A stretch of DNA of 64,000 nt, from positions 6,634,001 through 6,698,000 of the forward strand of contig OZ316899.1 of NCBI GenBank assembly GCA_973895155.1, in the 5' to 3' direction. How positions within the stretch are numbered: position 1 is the first letter of the stretch; every line of letters starts with the position of its first letter. The notes below the pieces were generated by a model that was not told the origin of the DNA, did not search any database, and saw only the letters and a list, made by a program, of their open reading frames with translations. The translations under genes and the position numbers were made by a program. The DNA is from Marsupella aquatica (Eukaryota; Marchantiophyta). Of the stretch, positions 1 to 11,202 are shown one piece after another.

Positions 1-1
1 G

Positions 2-445
2 TGATGGATAAATGCCCTTACACATCGACTTCCTTTTGGGCATTCACTTGCGGATCCCCGTTACTTCCGGTGGTACTATTTTGCGCGTTCCTTAATTGAG
101 GTAGTGGATCAATCTGGACAAGCAGGCACGGTTGAAGCGGGTCTTAATGGGGAGATGCAGTGTAAAGGAATGATTATGTGGAAGTTGTTTAGCCGGGCGG
201 GGCCAACCATCGCACGGATGTACAATCTGTTAATAGACGTCAAGTTCTTGAAGGGGGAGGACCCCATAATTAGATGTGGAGGACCACCAGCGCCAACTCG
301 GGCATACCTCATGGTATACCAACCCAACCTTGACACTGTGGATGAAGAAATCAAGCTGGAGGACGAGTGGGATATTAACGTTTACGAAGAATACTACAGG
401 TGGTGGGTGATCGCGGGCAAGACGCCGGGGGAAAGGGAAGAATGA
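2..445 (+). CDS. Unknown ORF, open from the left window edge
   Basis: An open frame runs from just inside the window edge to a TGA ending at 445. The first ATG-like start is at 104, but the frame is open upstream, so the 5' end may lie outside or be lost. The protein is rich in Trp, Tyr and acidic residues near its C-terminus (EEYYRWWV). I recognise no domain. Context, next to a LINE and a gypsy LTR, suggests it is part of a transposable element, perhaps a retroelement accessory ORF, but nothing in the sequence proves this. Confidence 0.3.
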
Positions 446-1790
446 TGCCTAAGATAGCGGAATGAACTGCGTTGCCAGCGCTGGGCTCACCGTTGAATTG
501 ATGCAATGGCGGCAAGGGATGCAGAGGCAGCCAAGTGGGAGGTCGCACATAAAAGAGAATTAGGGTTGCCGCCTACTGGAGAAGAAGGTTGAAAGATTGG
601 CAAATAGAACTAGGTTAGGAAGAGGAAATAGCTTGTTAGGATCAAGGTGGCCATTGCCCCATTCTTAGGACAGATTGTAAAGTATTTAAACCCCTGGACT
701 GAAGTGAAAGGGGGGGGGGGGGACATTATTCATTTACATGGCGTGTATTCTTGCAAGCATAACCGCGTTGATGTGCAATGTTCTTTTCCCATTTTGATAA
801 GTCAGTCCTTGTTGAATTCCCAATGGAGATTGTTGTTGAGGAAGTAAGGTTCGGATACTAACAATAGTGACGACAGGAGGTTGTTTCCCCTATATTGCAG
901 ACTGTCCAAACCGGTGTCAAGGTTGGATGAGCTAGACCGTTTCATGACTATGTGTCTTGCCTATGACAGGAGTAAGGATGAAGAGCTGCAATGTCAAGGT
1001 AAGCTTAGGGGTCTAGTTGGAAATTAACCCCCCCCGCTTTGCCTCTTGTCTACGTCCCCTAGAATCACCCATTGGATGAAGGCCTTTCATACATTGCACC
1101 AGGTAGAGTACGTGTTGTTTGGGGTGGCTAAGGGGAAAAGAGGTAGTCTTCCCTTTTTCCCTATCCCCCGGGTGGTTTGGATACTGTCGGAAAGCTCACC
1201 TCTGCTATTGAGTGTCGTCTCGTACCAGGTGGAGGTTCGGACGAAGTAGAGCACTCTGAGTGGACATCCAAGATAAACCCAGACCAAACTCATTGCCCTA
1301 CACTTGGTGCAAATAACATCATGATAGGACGTCAGGTGCGGAAGCCTGTAAAAAAGATTTTGAAACTGAAGGTTAGGACCACAAGAACTATGCATAGCCA
1401 TGCCTTCCACAAATTAATCTGTGCCTTGGTACCCCTTTTTATCAATGGTGGGTAAGTCCTTTGAATCTCCGAGCTGCTTTCCATGCAGTAGTAGTAGTGC
1501 AAGGGTCGTAAGAAATATTATTGGTAATCAGTCTACGTTGGTGTGAATCCTGGCAACCCAGGGCTATAGAAGGGTTCACTCGAAAGAGGATTGTTAGCTA
1601 CTTTTCACAGTTAGTTCGCTCGCCTTAAGCCAAGCACGACACTCATCAAGAGAGAAGACTGGTCCGGACACATAATCCTGGCTTGGGTTTGTTGCTTCCC
1701 TATGCTCCACCCCGACGACACTTCCGGTATGGATAGAGATCCCTTTTTGAGCTTTGGTGTTGGAGGGCTGTAGGAGGAAGATTGCCAAGT
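446..1790. other. Gene-free stretch upstream of the LINE fragment
   Basis: No convincing coding sequence is visible. There are homopolymer runs (G at about 711-721, C at about 1028-1033) and only short overlapping frames on both strands. Part of it may be decayed upstream LINE sequence, but no endonuclease motif could be read. Confidence 0.4.
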
Positions 1791-1794
1791 CATT

Positions 1795-3553
1795 TGGTGC
1801 TCTATTGGACTACTTAGAGGGGTCCGACAGGGCTGCCCCCTCTCCCCTTGCTTTTTGTCATCTTGACTCAACCATTCATGATTTTCCTGGATCATGAAAT
1901 AGCACAAGGTAGAATGAGAGGAAGTCAAATCTTGGAATCGCTCATGGTCTGTTACAGATTTTTTGTAGACAACTTGGGTATGTTGATCCCTATTTTAGAA
2001 GAGGACTTTAATGGAGCCAGAAGGGTCATTGAGTGCTACCAACTTGCATTAGGAGCCAAACTTAGCTTGCACAAGTCAACAGTGACTCCCGTGGCAATTG
2101 ACGTCAACCCGGGATGGTTGGTTTTGACCAGCTGTAAGATTAGCGGGTTGGGTGAAGTGCAGCCCTACCTCGGGGCGCGTTTTGGTTGGGGATTAAAGAT
2201 CTCACAATTACATATGTTCTGCTTAGATAAAATAGAATCATGGATCTCAACCTGGTCAACCAGATTTTTTTTGTTCACAAGGAGAACAATTTTAGTGAAG
2301 CACATTCTATAGGCGGTGCTCATATACCACATGATGTTTCTTCACTCATTGAGTGCTTTAGACAAGAAGATGGTTGCGTTATGCAGAGCTTCCTATGGGG
2401 CTATAATGCCGCATGAGGTAAAAAGATTTCATTAGTCGCATGGAGAACGATGGTGAGGCCCAAGGTGGATGGAGGTCTTGGTTTCAAAGATTTTAAGAGT
2501 CATTCTGATGCTTTATTATGTCAATGGTTTTACACAACTCTGGATTCCCCGGACTCAGAATGGACACAATTATATGGTGAGAACATGAAGCTAGCCAAAT
2601 GGAGGAACGCAAAAGTGATCAAAAGGAACGGGTACTCTCTCTCTGACCGCCTTCTTCTTTGTTACCCATGATCTTTTTGTGGGCTGAGCTACACAGGTAG
2701 TTTATGGAAGGCATAAGAAGCACTGAGAGCACACCTATTCATTTCCCCAGGGACTGAACCGGTGGCCTCATGGTGGTGCATCGAGGATGTAGTCAGGTGC
2801 ATGGAGAGATTTCATATATTAGCAAATTATGATACAATTAGTGAGATTGTCAGGACATGTGGAAGAATTGGAAGCAGGAAGATTGCAGATATCAGCCACA
2901 GAGGATTGAATGTTTGGGGAGCATTGCAGGAGAGGCTTAACAAAGTCAGGGGATTGGATCCGAACACATGTGAGTTATGCATCAACTTTGTCAGGAAAAT
3001 CAAGTGCTCGACAGACACTCAGAACAATAGGGGAGCAAGGATCACTGGCTGGTTTGGACTAACAAACAGGAGACACCCAACGAATTTGCATTACCTAACA
3101 GGATTTGGGACACACAGATGACAGAAGTTGAATGGAGCAAACTATGGCGGTTGCTTTGGGTCTTGGATCTTCCAATGAAAGCCAGGACTTTCATATGGAG
3201 AATATTAGTACAGGGGCTGGGCTCTTCACAAATGTAAGAGCAATAAAGATTGGGAAGGGAGATGGATACTACAGACTTTGCACTGACATCGTGAAACTAT
3301 TTTGCACCTCATTTTTACATGCCAATTTGTGGGTAGATGTTGGGCTTTAGTTTTTAGGACTTTCCCAAACGTGATTAAGTGGCCAATATTTGGAATGTCG
3401 GCTCTAATGAAGGCTTTTGTGGGACACAGTATCGAGTGCTCCCTGATTATTTTCATGGGGTACCAAGTATTATGGGCTATCTGGTTGGCAAGGAATGAGA
3501 ACATGTTCAACGAAGGTAGTTCTAGGAGATTTTATCTGAATCTATTATTCTAA
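1795..3553 (+). pseudogene. L1-like LINE reverse transcriptase, 3' part with zf-RVT region
   Basis: Frames at about 1795-2312, 2450-2671, 2762-3121 and 3140-3553 together read as the C-terminal half of a plant L1-type reverse transcriptase. The block RGVRQGCPLSP is visible at about 1813-1845 and is diagnostic of non-LTR RT. The active site reads FFVDNLG where FxDD is expected, so the second Asp is replaced by Asn. A Trp-rich stretch at 3135-3360 (LPMKARTFIWRIL, then GDG and a Cys/His segment FTCQFVGRCW) matches the zinc-binding region that usually follows plant LINE RT. Several stops and frameshifts separate the pieces, and the endonuclease half is missing. It is a dead, 5'-truncated copy. 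Confidence 0.8.
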
Positions 3554-4061
3554 GAAATGTTGGATCAATTGTATGGCTGGTGCGGGGAATGGGGCCATAG
3601 CAAATGTCACACTTGGCTCCTAAGAGTGAAGGAAGAAGTGGAAAAAAGAACGATTGTTTTGGGCTCCTTGGGCGAAGGCCCATTTTGCTCTACGGACTGT
3701 GCCCGCGGTTGGCATCATCAGGAGACTCATAGATTGTGTAGGGCGTTGGGGGCTTCTGGTGCGTCCTCTGTCCCGGACCTCAGGTGGTGTGGCATGCTTG
3801 GTTCTTTTAGCGTGGAGGACTTGATAGGTTTTTGGAATGTTGTGCCTCCGGGGCTGTGCCTGGTTGGCCAGTGTGCTTTGTGGCCCCAATATATCCATTC
3901 TTGGAGCTATGGATTTGAATAGTTTTTGACACAGATTGGGAATTAGGTCTGGTTTGTCTTATAGGTGGGGTCTTCTTGGGTTGGTTCCTGCCCTATTTTG
4001 GGCCTTTGTTGCCTGTTGGGCCCCTTCCCGTGGGTGTTTGCGGGTTTTGGGGGAAAAAAAA
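3554..4061 (+). mobile_element. LINE 3' tail ending in a short A-run
   Basis: Continuation of the LINE after the RT frame. It ends in eight A residues at 4054-4061, as expected for a LINE 3' end. A flanking target duplication was not identified. Confidence 0.45.
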
Positions 4062-5404
4062 GGAGTGCGGTGTGCTGATCACATCTGATTTAATTCCAGC
4101 ATTACTCCTATGCGATGCAACAATCTCCATAGCCAAAAAATCCATGCAATCAGGGATTGAAGCTCACAACTACTCTCCATAGCTCCCTTCTGATTCATTG
4201 TTCCTTTGCACACATCGGTTCTCCTTTCTTTGTATCAGCATCATGACTTGATCACATATATTAGCCAGCCAGTAGCCCACCATTAGCAACTTCTATTCTT
4301 CTCAATTTAGAGCTCATGCTCAACAACAGCCATAGCCCTCACAAGAAATCAGTGCAACATCAATCAGGTTTGAGCTTCTCCATAGCAAATGTGTAGCATC
4401 CTTCTATCCTCCCTCACTCCCAACATCATTGAAATTTCTTCAGCAATGAGCGCTCTCTCTATGCAACGCTCCTCCCTTCAATAATAGCTCGCAGTCCCGC
4501 TTGCAGTTGCCTCACCTCTCCACAATAGCGAGTAGCCATGCTCGCAATTCAAGCAACAACTTTGCTACTTTCCTATCCAGATAGCAGAAATCAGCAATTT
4601 CTTGTCTCCTTTGCCTCCAATTAAGCTAAGCTCCCTTGTGATCTTCCATTTGAGAGGGGTCAACTCTTCTTGTTCTTATCGGTAAATTTGTTGAGCTCCT
4701 TGATTTTGGGTTGTCATTCAATGTTGTGCTTCCAAGCTTCCCTGTCCTGATTGTAGTGGCGCCGCTAACTTTTAGTACTCCCTTTGATTCTACTTCTTGA
4801 TTTAGTACTCTTCGTGCATCCTCCCTAGATTCTTCTTGTCTCTTATTCCTAATTTTTGTACCCCCGTATATTCTTGTGTCCTTATGAGAAGGACCCACGT
4901 GATGACATGTGGCCTTCTCACCAGACTCATATAGCATTCCACCCTTTAGTAATTGAACCTGCGTCTTACTCCCATAGCATCCTGACTTGATGGTACTTAT
5001 AACAAAATCCATACTTTGAAAATTCCTAACTCCAAGCTCCAACCTGAATTTTGGCTGAATTTGCCTTTGCCAGTGTGTCCTTTGAACCTAAGACTACCTA
5101 CTATCTGAGTTGCAAGGTCTAACTCTACTTTGAGACTTTTCTATAATTCTGCTAAGCATACCATTTGTTAATTCTTCATTCTAAGTGCTTAAGCGACTAA
5201 CTTAGCCCTCTGGGTTTTTACCTACTTAGTCCTACCTAGACTATCTTGGCACTCACTACTTAGTCTCCTTGACCTTCTACTACCTACTTTGCATCCCCTT
5301 TTCTTACTCTATAACTACTTTACTCCTAATTGCGGTTACATCTAACTCCAGTTACTCCATTTTTTACTCTAGTTAGTACGTATTACCTAGAGCGGCATCC
5401 GACA
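4062..5404 (-). mobile_element. Gypsy 1, 3' LTR (start of LTR at 5404)
   Basis: Read on the minus strand, the gypsy 1 polyprotein is followed by a purine-rich tract (complement of 5405-5416, AGGGGAGCTA) and then TGTCGGATGCC beginning at 5404. The same order of purine tract then TGT is seen at 33427 and 62751 after two other integrase genes, so 5404 is read as the first base of the 3' LTR. The outer end of this LTR was not found. A minus-strand frame at 4626-5042 encodes an unrecognised protein with no visible domain. Confidence 0.55.
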
Positions 5405-5504
5405 TAGCTCCCCTCTCAAGCGTGCAACGTCTGCGCAAACACTCAGTACTATGGCTTGAAATACTTCTTTAGCCGATCATAGTGTACTCGGATCGGATAG
5501 ACCT

Positions 5505-7142
5505 CTCTAGTGATTGTGGCCACTTCTACCAATGAATCCATTATCAAAAATTTGCTTGACCACATATTAAGGTCCCAACCAGCAAGTATGGAGCTTTTAT
5601 GGGAAATGCTTCACCTTGTTGTCATACAAGAGAACAAGATCGCCATTGACAACATTAACAGACCTCACCTTCTGATCATGATACTTCTTGTTGCAAACTG
5701 TTGCTTAGTCAGTGTCTCGGCTGCCTATTCTCTATTTTCTTCAAGTAGCTCCAGCTGATAGGTTTGTTCTTGCTGGCTGTCCACTTCCTCCATCCTGTTA
5801 GAGTTCGTCAAGTGGATACTGCAAACTTCACTAGTACTACTACATTCTGGCCAAAAATAAGATAATACAGAATATGGCCTGTTGTAGTCTTGTATGCAAG
5901 ATTTTATGATTATATAGTGGAATATAGCTTGTAGTCCCACTCACTCTTGTGATTGCCTATTGTGGTATTGAGGATCCTTCTGATGATGCCATTAGCTTGC
6001 TCAATCAATCCATTGGCCTTTGGATGATAGGGTGTAGTCTTCCTATGATTCACCAAGTAATTTGTTGTAAGCTCTTCAATCACTACATTTAGGAAATGAG
6101 TGCCTTGGTCACTTACCAGCTCCAATGGTGGTCCAAAATGAGTAAAGATTTGTTCATACAATTTTTTTTTGTAGTTGCAGGATCATTTTTCATAGTTGAT
6201 AGAGGCTCGACCCACCTAGTAGCATAGTCAGTGGCCAATATGATGTACCTGCACCTTCTCCTCTGAGTCACAAAAGTGATGGGTCCCATGAAGTCAATTC
6301 CCCATTTTTCAAATGGTGCTAGTGGCAGAATTGGATTCAAGGGACAATGCCCTGACATCCTTGTCTTCCCACTCGTTGGCATGCATCACATCTTTGAATA
6401 AAAAGAGCCACATCACGGTGTAGTGTCGGCCACTAGTACCCTGCATGTAGAATCTTCCTTGCCATTAAACGGCAACATAGTGCCCTCCTGCCTCTTCCTC
6501 ATGCAGTGCTCTCATCACCACAAGAATCTGCTTTTCCTCCAAGCATTGACAGATTGTGCTGTCAGCTCCCTACTTGTGAAGAACATTGTTGAGCAGCATG
6601 GATGGTGCTGCTTTCTGCAAAAATACAACAACTTCTTTTGCATTCAAACTCTCAGACATCGTGTCGGTTGTCAGGATACCATGTTCTCTAGCTGAAATGT
6701 GGTACAGTAAAGCTTCATCAGGAAACTGATTTGTTATCGGCTCTTCTTCTGTGGGCTGTCCATCAATGCAAGAAACGAAATCAGCATTTCCATGCTTCTT
6801 CCCTGGTCTCACTCAGACTTCATAGTTAAACTCCTACAATAACAAGACCCATCTTGCTATCATACCGGTCAAATTAGGCTTGTTTACCATGTACTTCAGT
6901 GCATTGTGGTCTATGTGGAAGATTACCTTGTAGCCTAATAGATAGTTCTTGAATTTCTTACATGTGTAAATGGTTCCTAGAGCTTCTCTACTAGTAGTCG
7001 AGTAATTCTTCCTTGCGGCCATGAGTAGTCTACAAGCAAAATATATTGGATGATCTTTTGCTTGCTCATCTAGTTGACTCAGTACTACTCCAATACATAA
7101 TCCTGATACATTGACAAATACATGAAACTCCTTGCTCCAATC
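5505..7142 (-). pseudogene. Gypsy 1 pol: RNase H C-terminal part and integrase
   Basis: Minus-strand Ty3/gypsy polyprotein in broken frames. RNase H is at 6834-7142 (DWSKEFHVFVNVSG, then HPIYFACRLL and FHIDHNALKYM). The linker and integrase N-terminal part is at about 6570-6812. The integrase core is at 5910-6382, with ATDYATRWVE (first Asp), LVSDQGTHF (second Asp) and GLIEQANG (Glu), that is a full DDE triad. The C-terminal part continues to about 5725. The integrase style resembles the Athila/Tat group. The reading frame continues upstream across the T1 transposon at 21769 (see the entry at 21769-22095). It is not functional because of stops, frameshifts and the 14.6 kb insertion. Confidence 0.85.
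7135..7142. repeat. T1 target-site duplication, left copy
   Basis: CTCCAATC, identical to 21769-21776. Removing T1 plus one copy gives an unbroken gypsy 1 RNase H reading frame across the junction (ATDWSKEF on the minus strand). Confidence 0.93.
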
Positions 7143-7260
7143 GGGGAATTTACAAACGATAGCAAACAGATAACAGTAACAGCAAATAGTTATTGTTATC
7201 AACAAAAAGAAACTGTTACCAATGAACAGTGTTTGGGTAGCAGTGAACAGTGATCATGAA
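7143..7260 (+). repeat. T1 left terminal inverted repeat and subterminal AACAG repeats
   Basis: Starts GGGGAATTTACAAACGATAG, followed by repeated AACAG/GTTACC units to about 7255. It closely matches the right end of the small derivative at 55605 read in reverse (GGGGTATTTACAAACGACAG). Confidence 0.88.
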
Positions 7261-7798
7261 AAAAGTGGACAAAAGATGCTTTCAAACTACTGGTATAGAA
7301 ATCAAGACGATTAAATTCGCGTGAAAGGAAATTGGACTAGACGGAATCATGTATTTACAACAAATAAAACCGTCTCACAATTGAGATAAACAAAATCCGA
7401 GACCAATATATGTCAAAATGCGCAGGGAAAAAATAAAACTGCCATACATAATCGCAAAGTACATAACGCGTTCGGCGTAGGTCCAAAAAACGCACATATA
7501 AGTTAAAACTTGCAGGCCTAGAAATCTGATATACAGAAGCCACGGTCGACCCCGGCTGAGGATTTCCAGTAAAACAAAAGCAGCGCTGGGCGCTAGCCAA
7601 CAACTGCAAGAAAAACTATGGAATTCCTGAAGACAACATCCGGGAAAAACCCTAACAACAAAGCCGAGGGCGACTCCATCCCGAAACATCGAAAGAGCTT
7701 AAGCAGCGCTCGGCGCTAGCTTAAAGTGATCACCAAACTGAACAATGTGATGCCGTTCTTCGTGAAAAACGGGAGGAACAACAAATAAGTGATTGCAT
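7261..7798. other. T1 left non-coding arm
   Basis: No supported gene. It contains two copies of the T1 palindrome (7582-7595 and 7705-7718). Minus-strand frames here (7355-7689) show no domain and overlap the palindromes, so they are not called. Confidence 0.5.
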
Positions 7799-8260
7799 CT
7801 AGCTTTCTGAATTGCAATCATCCTCCACTCCTGCTGCTTCTCTCCTCCAATTTTTCTTGAATCCAAGACCACGCAATCGAATGTATCTCTCAGAAGGACC
7901 CCAACGCACTGCCCTCGTATAAGTTTCATTGGGAATGTTACTGTCCTTAAAGTCAACTTGCCCAAACATTTCTTGAACTCTCCTATCGATTGGCAGTACA
8001 CCATCAACAGGAACAGCCTGATGAGACGAGAACCTGCTTGCAAATGGGAGCGGTGGAGAATCGACGATCCACGAGATGTTCTTTTCTCCAAGACTAATAG
8101 TCTCATCATACGATAGAGCGTGACGGTTCCGGAAAGTAGAGGTTTCAGTCTCTTCAGTATCCATCCGTGACTCAAAAGAATTGAAATGGCTCTCTTCTGG
8201 ACGCACACGAGAAGGGAGGAACGCTGCCTCCCAATCCATGAGCTCACCGTTTCTCTCCAT
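7799..8260 (-). CDS. Small unknown T1-borne ORF (about 153 residues)
   Basis: Minus-strand frame ending at 7799. The frame is open further upstream (to 8506), but the ATG at 8260 (MERNGELMDWEAAF) is the likeliest start. Upstream of it the translation is low-complexity and built from locally repeated DNA. The product is acidic in its first half and Arg-rich near its end (WGPSERYIRLRGLGFKKNWRRE). No domain is recognised. It lies downstream of, and on the same strand as, the ParB-methyltransferase gene, separated by 700 bp that holds two palindromes and a short tandem repeat. It could be an independent accessory gene, a further exon, or chance. It has no internal stop, unlike its neighbours. Confidence 0.45.
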   Translation of the reverse strand: MERNGELMDWEAAFLPSRVRPEESHFNSFESRMDTEETETSTFRNRHALSYDETISLGEKNISWIVDSPPLPFASRFSSHQAVPVDGVLPIDRRVQEMFGQVDFKDSNIPNETYTRAVRWGPSERYIRLRGLGFKKNWRREAAGVEDDCNSES

Positions 8261-8479
8261 GTTTAATAAATCTGATCTAGTGGCAACTTCCCCTCTGAAA
8301 AAATGTGAAAACTGTACGCAAAAGGTCCTCAAAGGTCCGAAAATGGTCGTGGGTCCCAAAGATCTTGTCTGGGAGAAATATCTCCCGCAAAACACCCAAA
8401 ATGTATCTCCCGCAAAGGGGCCGCAAACGGGTGTCGGTCCCAAATTAGTCGCCTGTCCAAAAACTTGTCGTCCGTGACA

Positions 8480-8640
8480 AGTGTCATCCTTGAAAACTGT
8501 CGTCAAAAAGAGATCCTAAAATGTCGTCCGAGAGAGATGCCGTCAACAAGAGATCCAAAAATGTCGTGCAAAAAAGCTGTCAACAAGAGATCCGAATGTC
8601 ATCCTAGAGATCCAAAAATGTCGTCCGAATACAGTCGATG
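8480..8640. repeat. Degenerate short tandem repeat in T1
   Basis: Units built on AAAATGTCGTCC and GAGATCC recur about five times with imperfect spacing. It is purine-rich and lies between the small ORF and the methyltransferase 3' end. Confidence 0.6.
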
Positions 8641-11197
8641 TGGGTTTCTTTGGAAAACTAACGGACCTAAATGAAATGGCCGTTGGTATCCGAAACGTAT
8701 ATTATACTATGTATTGACTACTATTTGTCTCATTCTGATGACCGTTGGTAGGACACGACAAAGACCAAACGGCCATGTTACACAAATAAGAGCCAGAAAT
8801 ATTCACTTTATGAATCACCATTTGGCGAGCGCCTGGCGCTTGTAAAAAACACAAGGAATCAGACATTAATTTATAAGGACTCAATGAGAGGATTTGAATA
8901 TAAGTTAGTACTAGCGCCAGGCGCTGGTAAAAAAATACTCCCTAAATTCCTCAATACGTGTCACAATTTTGCAGATTCTGATTCGGAACCAGAATCTGTA
9001 CTCTCGGATTTGTCCGTGGACACAGCCTCATCATCTACGTACTGGCTGCGGGAGAAGTCATCGACATAAGGATGTTTAATGAACTTCCTGTCAACACCCC
9101 TTCGTAACCGAAGACCTTTGTTTTCCCAGCAAAGCGTCCTTGTACTCTCGGCTTTCCTTGCGGCTTTCTCTGCATAGGAGGGAAGAACAAAAGGTTTTTC
9201 TGGTGTTTCTATGTTGTGTCTAGCAACCCTCCTTTGCAGTTTTAAACGTCTCCTTGCATTCCACTCTGACCTGATCAAACAAAATCCAGGAAGTTATGTG
9301 CCTTTCTCCAAAACACCACAGAAATGTTATAAATTGACGGGAATGGAGAAAGAAGCTTACAAGTTTATGAACATTACTCGGAAGAGTCATCACTATTGGT
9401 TTCATCAGGAGATCGACGAGGTTCTTCCTTTTCCTCCTCCGAGTCCCCTGTACCTTGTTCCTCTCCATCTCCACCTTCACTGGACTCATCATCAGAATCA
9501 AAATTGAGTACCGATCGAAGCTTATCTTGCTTCTTTCTGTCGGCAATAGGAATAGGTGGAGGTAAAACCGCAATCTCTTTGGGAGACAACAAATCCATGA
9601 AAACCTTCGAAGTGGTTTCAATAAATTCTTTTCTATGTTCTATCCCGAGCACAAACCTCCCGGAGAAGTCTCCAGCAATGAAGGAGCTTCCAGCCCCAGC
9701 GGTCCAATCCATAAAAATATCACGAGGTCGGGTGACAAGCTCAATGACAGATTGCATAAACCCAACAAACAGGCGAGCATTTCCAGAAAACTCCATTTGC
9801 GGGAATGGATTGGATTTGAGAGAAGGGAGTCCGATGCCAAATTGGTGACCGAGGGGTCCTCACTGATGGAGAGTGGACGGAATTTAGGGTCTTTGGGAAT
9901 TTTGCATTTCCCATGAATTCGACCGATTATGTCCAACCTGAGGGTAAACATCTGCGGAAAGCAATCCCAGGTGTCAGTTGGCAACTCCAGGTTAAACGAG
10001 TTATATTTCAAAATGCGACATAGTTAAGAGTACAAGATTACCTGACGGTCTGTCTTTGCCGCGTACATCGGGACAGACATTACAACATTATGCGTGCATA
10101 TGCACTGAAATTTTCTCGATTTGTGACAGGCAGCAATGACTTGAGACATGGGATCATACTCCCCATTGTGTAGAATTGCAAGGAATCCATCATCTGATAG
10201 AAATGGATCCATGGACTTGAAAAAAGATCTAGCCATGGAGTGATCTGGAGTGTTCCATTTAGGAACCTTCTTATCTATGATCGTTGGTTTGAACCCGGTC
10301 GGTAGGTAAATGAAACCCGCATCCACTCCAAATGATCTTTCTTTTCCTCCCCGCACAACACCCTTCTCTTTATATCCTGACTTAACGAGATCCTTCCCCC
10401 ACTTCTCCACATTACTAACCCATTCAGGTTTTTCCCCCTTGTTGAAAGTGGAGTCAAAAAATTTGGATATGCTTGTCTCAACCATGGCATGACGAGACAC
10501 TCTAGTTTTGAAGTTTCCAACTTCACGTTGGACACCAGATGCTGCAACACTCTCCCTTGAAGAAGGTCCACCTTCGATAGCTCTCTTTCATTTCTTCCTG
10601 GTACTTGTGGCGTCAACCGGAACTATTACCTTCCCCTTGTCGACAGGAGTAATGAGGTCCGATCGAGCTCCGGTGTTTGCCTCAGAAACTTCAGGTGTAG
10701 CATCCACTTTAGTATCTCCTGTTCCCGCAGTATTAGACTTCCTCCCTCCTAAATTACCAATAGGTCCTAGTTAGAACAAGTAAATCCTGAGTATTCAAAC
10801 AAGCTAGCGCCAGGCGCTAACCAAATGCAAATCACTTAGGTTACAACAAAGGCTTAGGAATGTAGAAAGAAATGTGAATTCGCATGACAGTTCAAGCTAG
10901 CGCCAGGCGCTGGCCAAACTAGGGAACACTATACTCACTTTTCCTCCCAGATTTTGTTGACTCGCTTGGTGCTACTAACTCCGCTTTTGCTTTCGCTCGA
11001 GGTTTGCGACTTTGGTCCACATGAACAATAGTCGTTTCACAGATACTTTGCAAGTCAGTGGCAGACTTGTCTACATCGTCTAGCAGGCCCTGCTTCATGT
11101 TGGACACAATTTTTGCTGGTATGTGGGACTTTGAAAGCTTATGGAATGCATCTTTCTCCCTTTGATCAAAAGGAGAATCCCATCTATCTGTATCTAG

Positions 11198-11202
11198 ATA
11201 CC
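11198..11202. repeat. 5-bp target-site duplication, left copy
   Basis: ATACC, repeated at 14426-14430. Removing 11203-14425 and one copy leaves the methyltransferase exon open across the join (HCPWY followed by LDTDRWD on the minus strand). Confidence 0.9.

Noticed and set aside
7355-7689. Two overlapping minus-strand frames near the T1 left end
   Set aside because: No domain, overlapping in two frames, and they run over two palindrome copies that are otherwise excluded from coding sequence.
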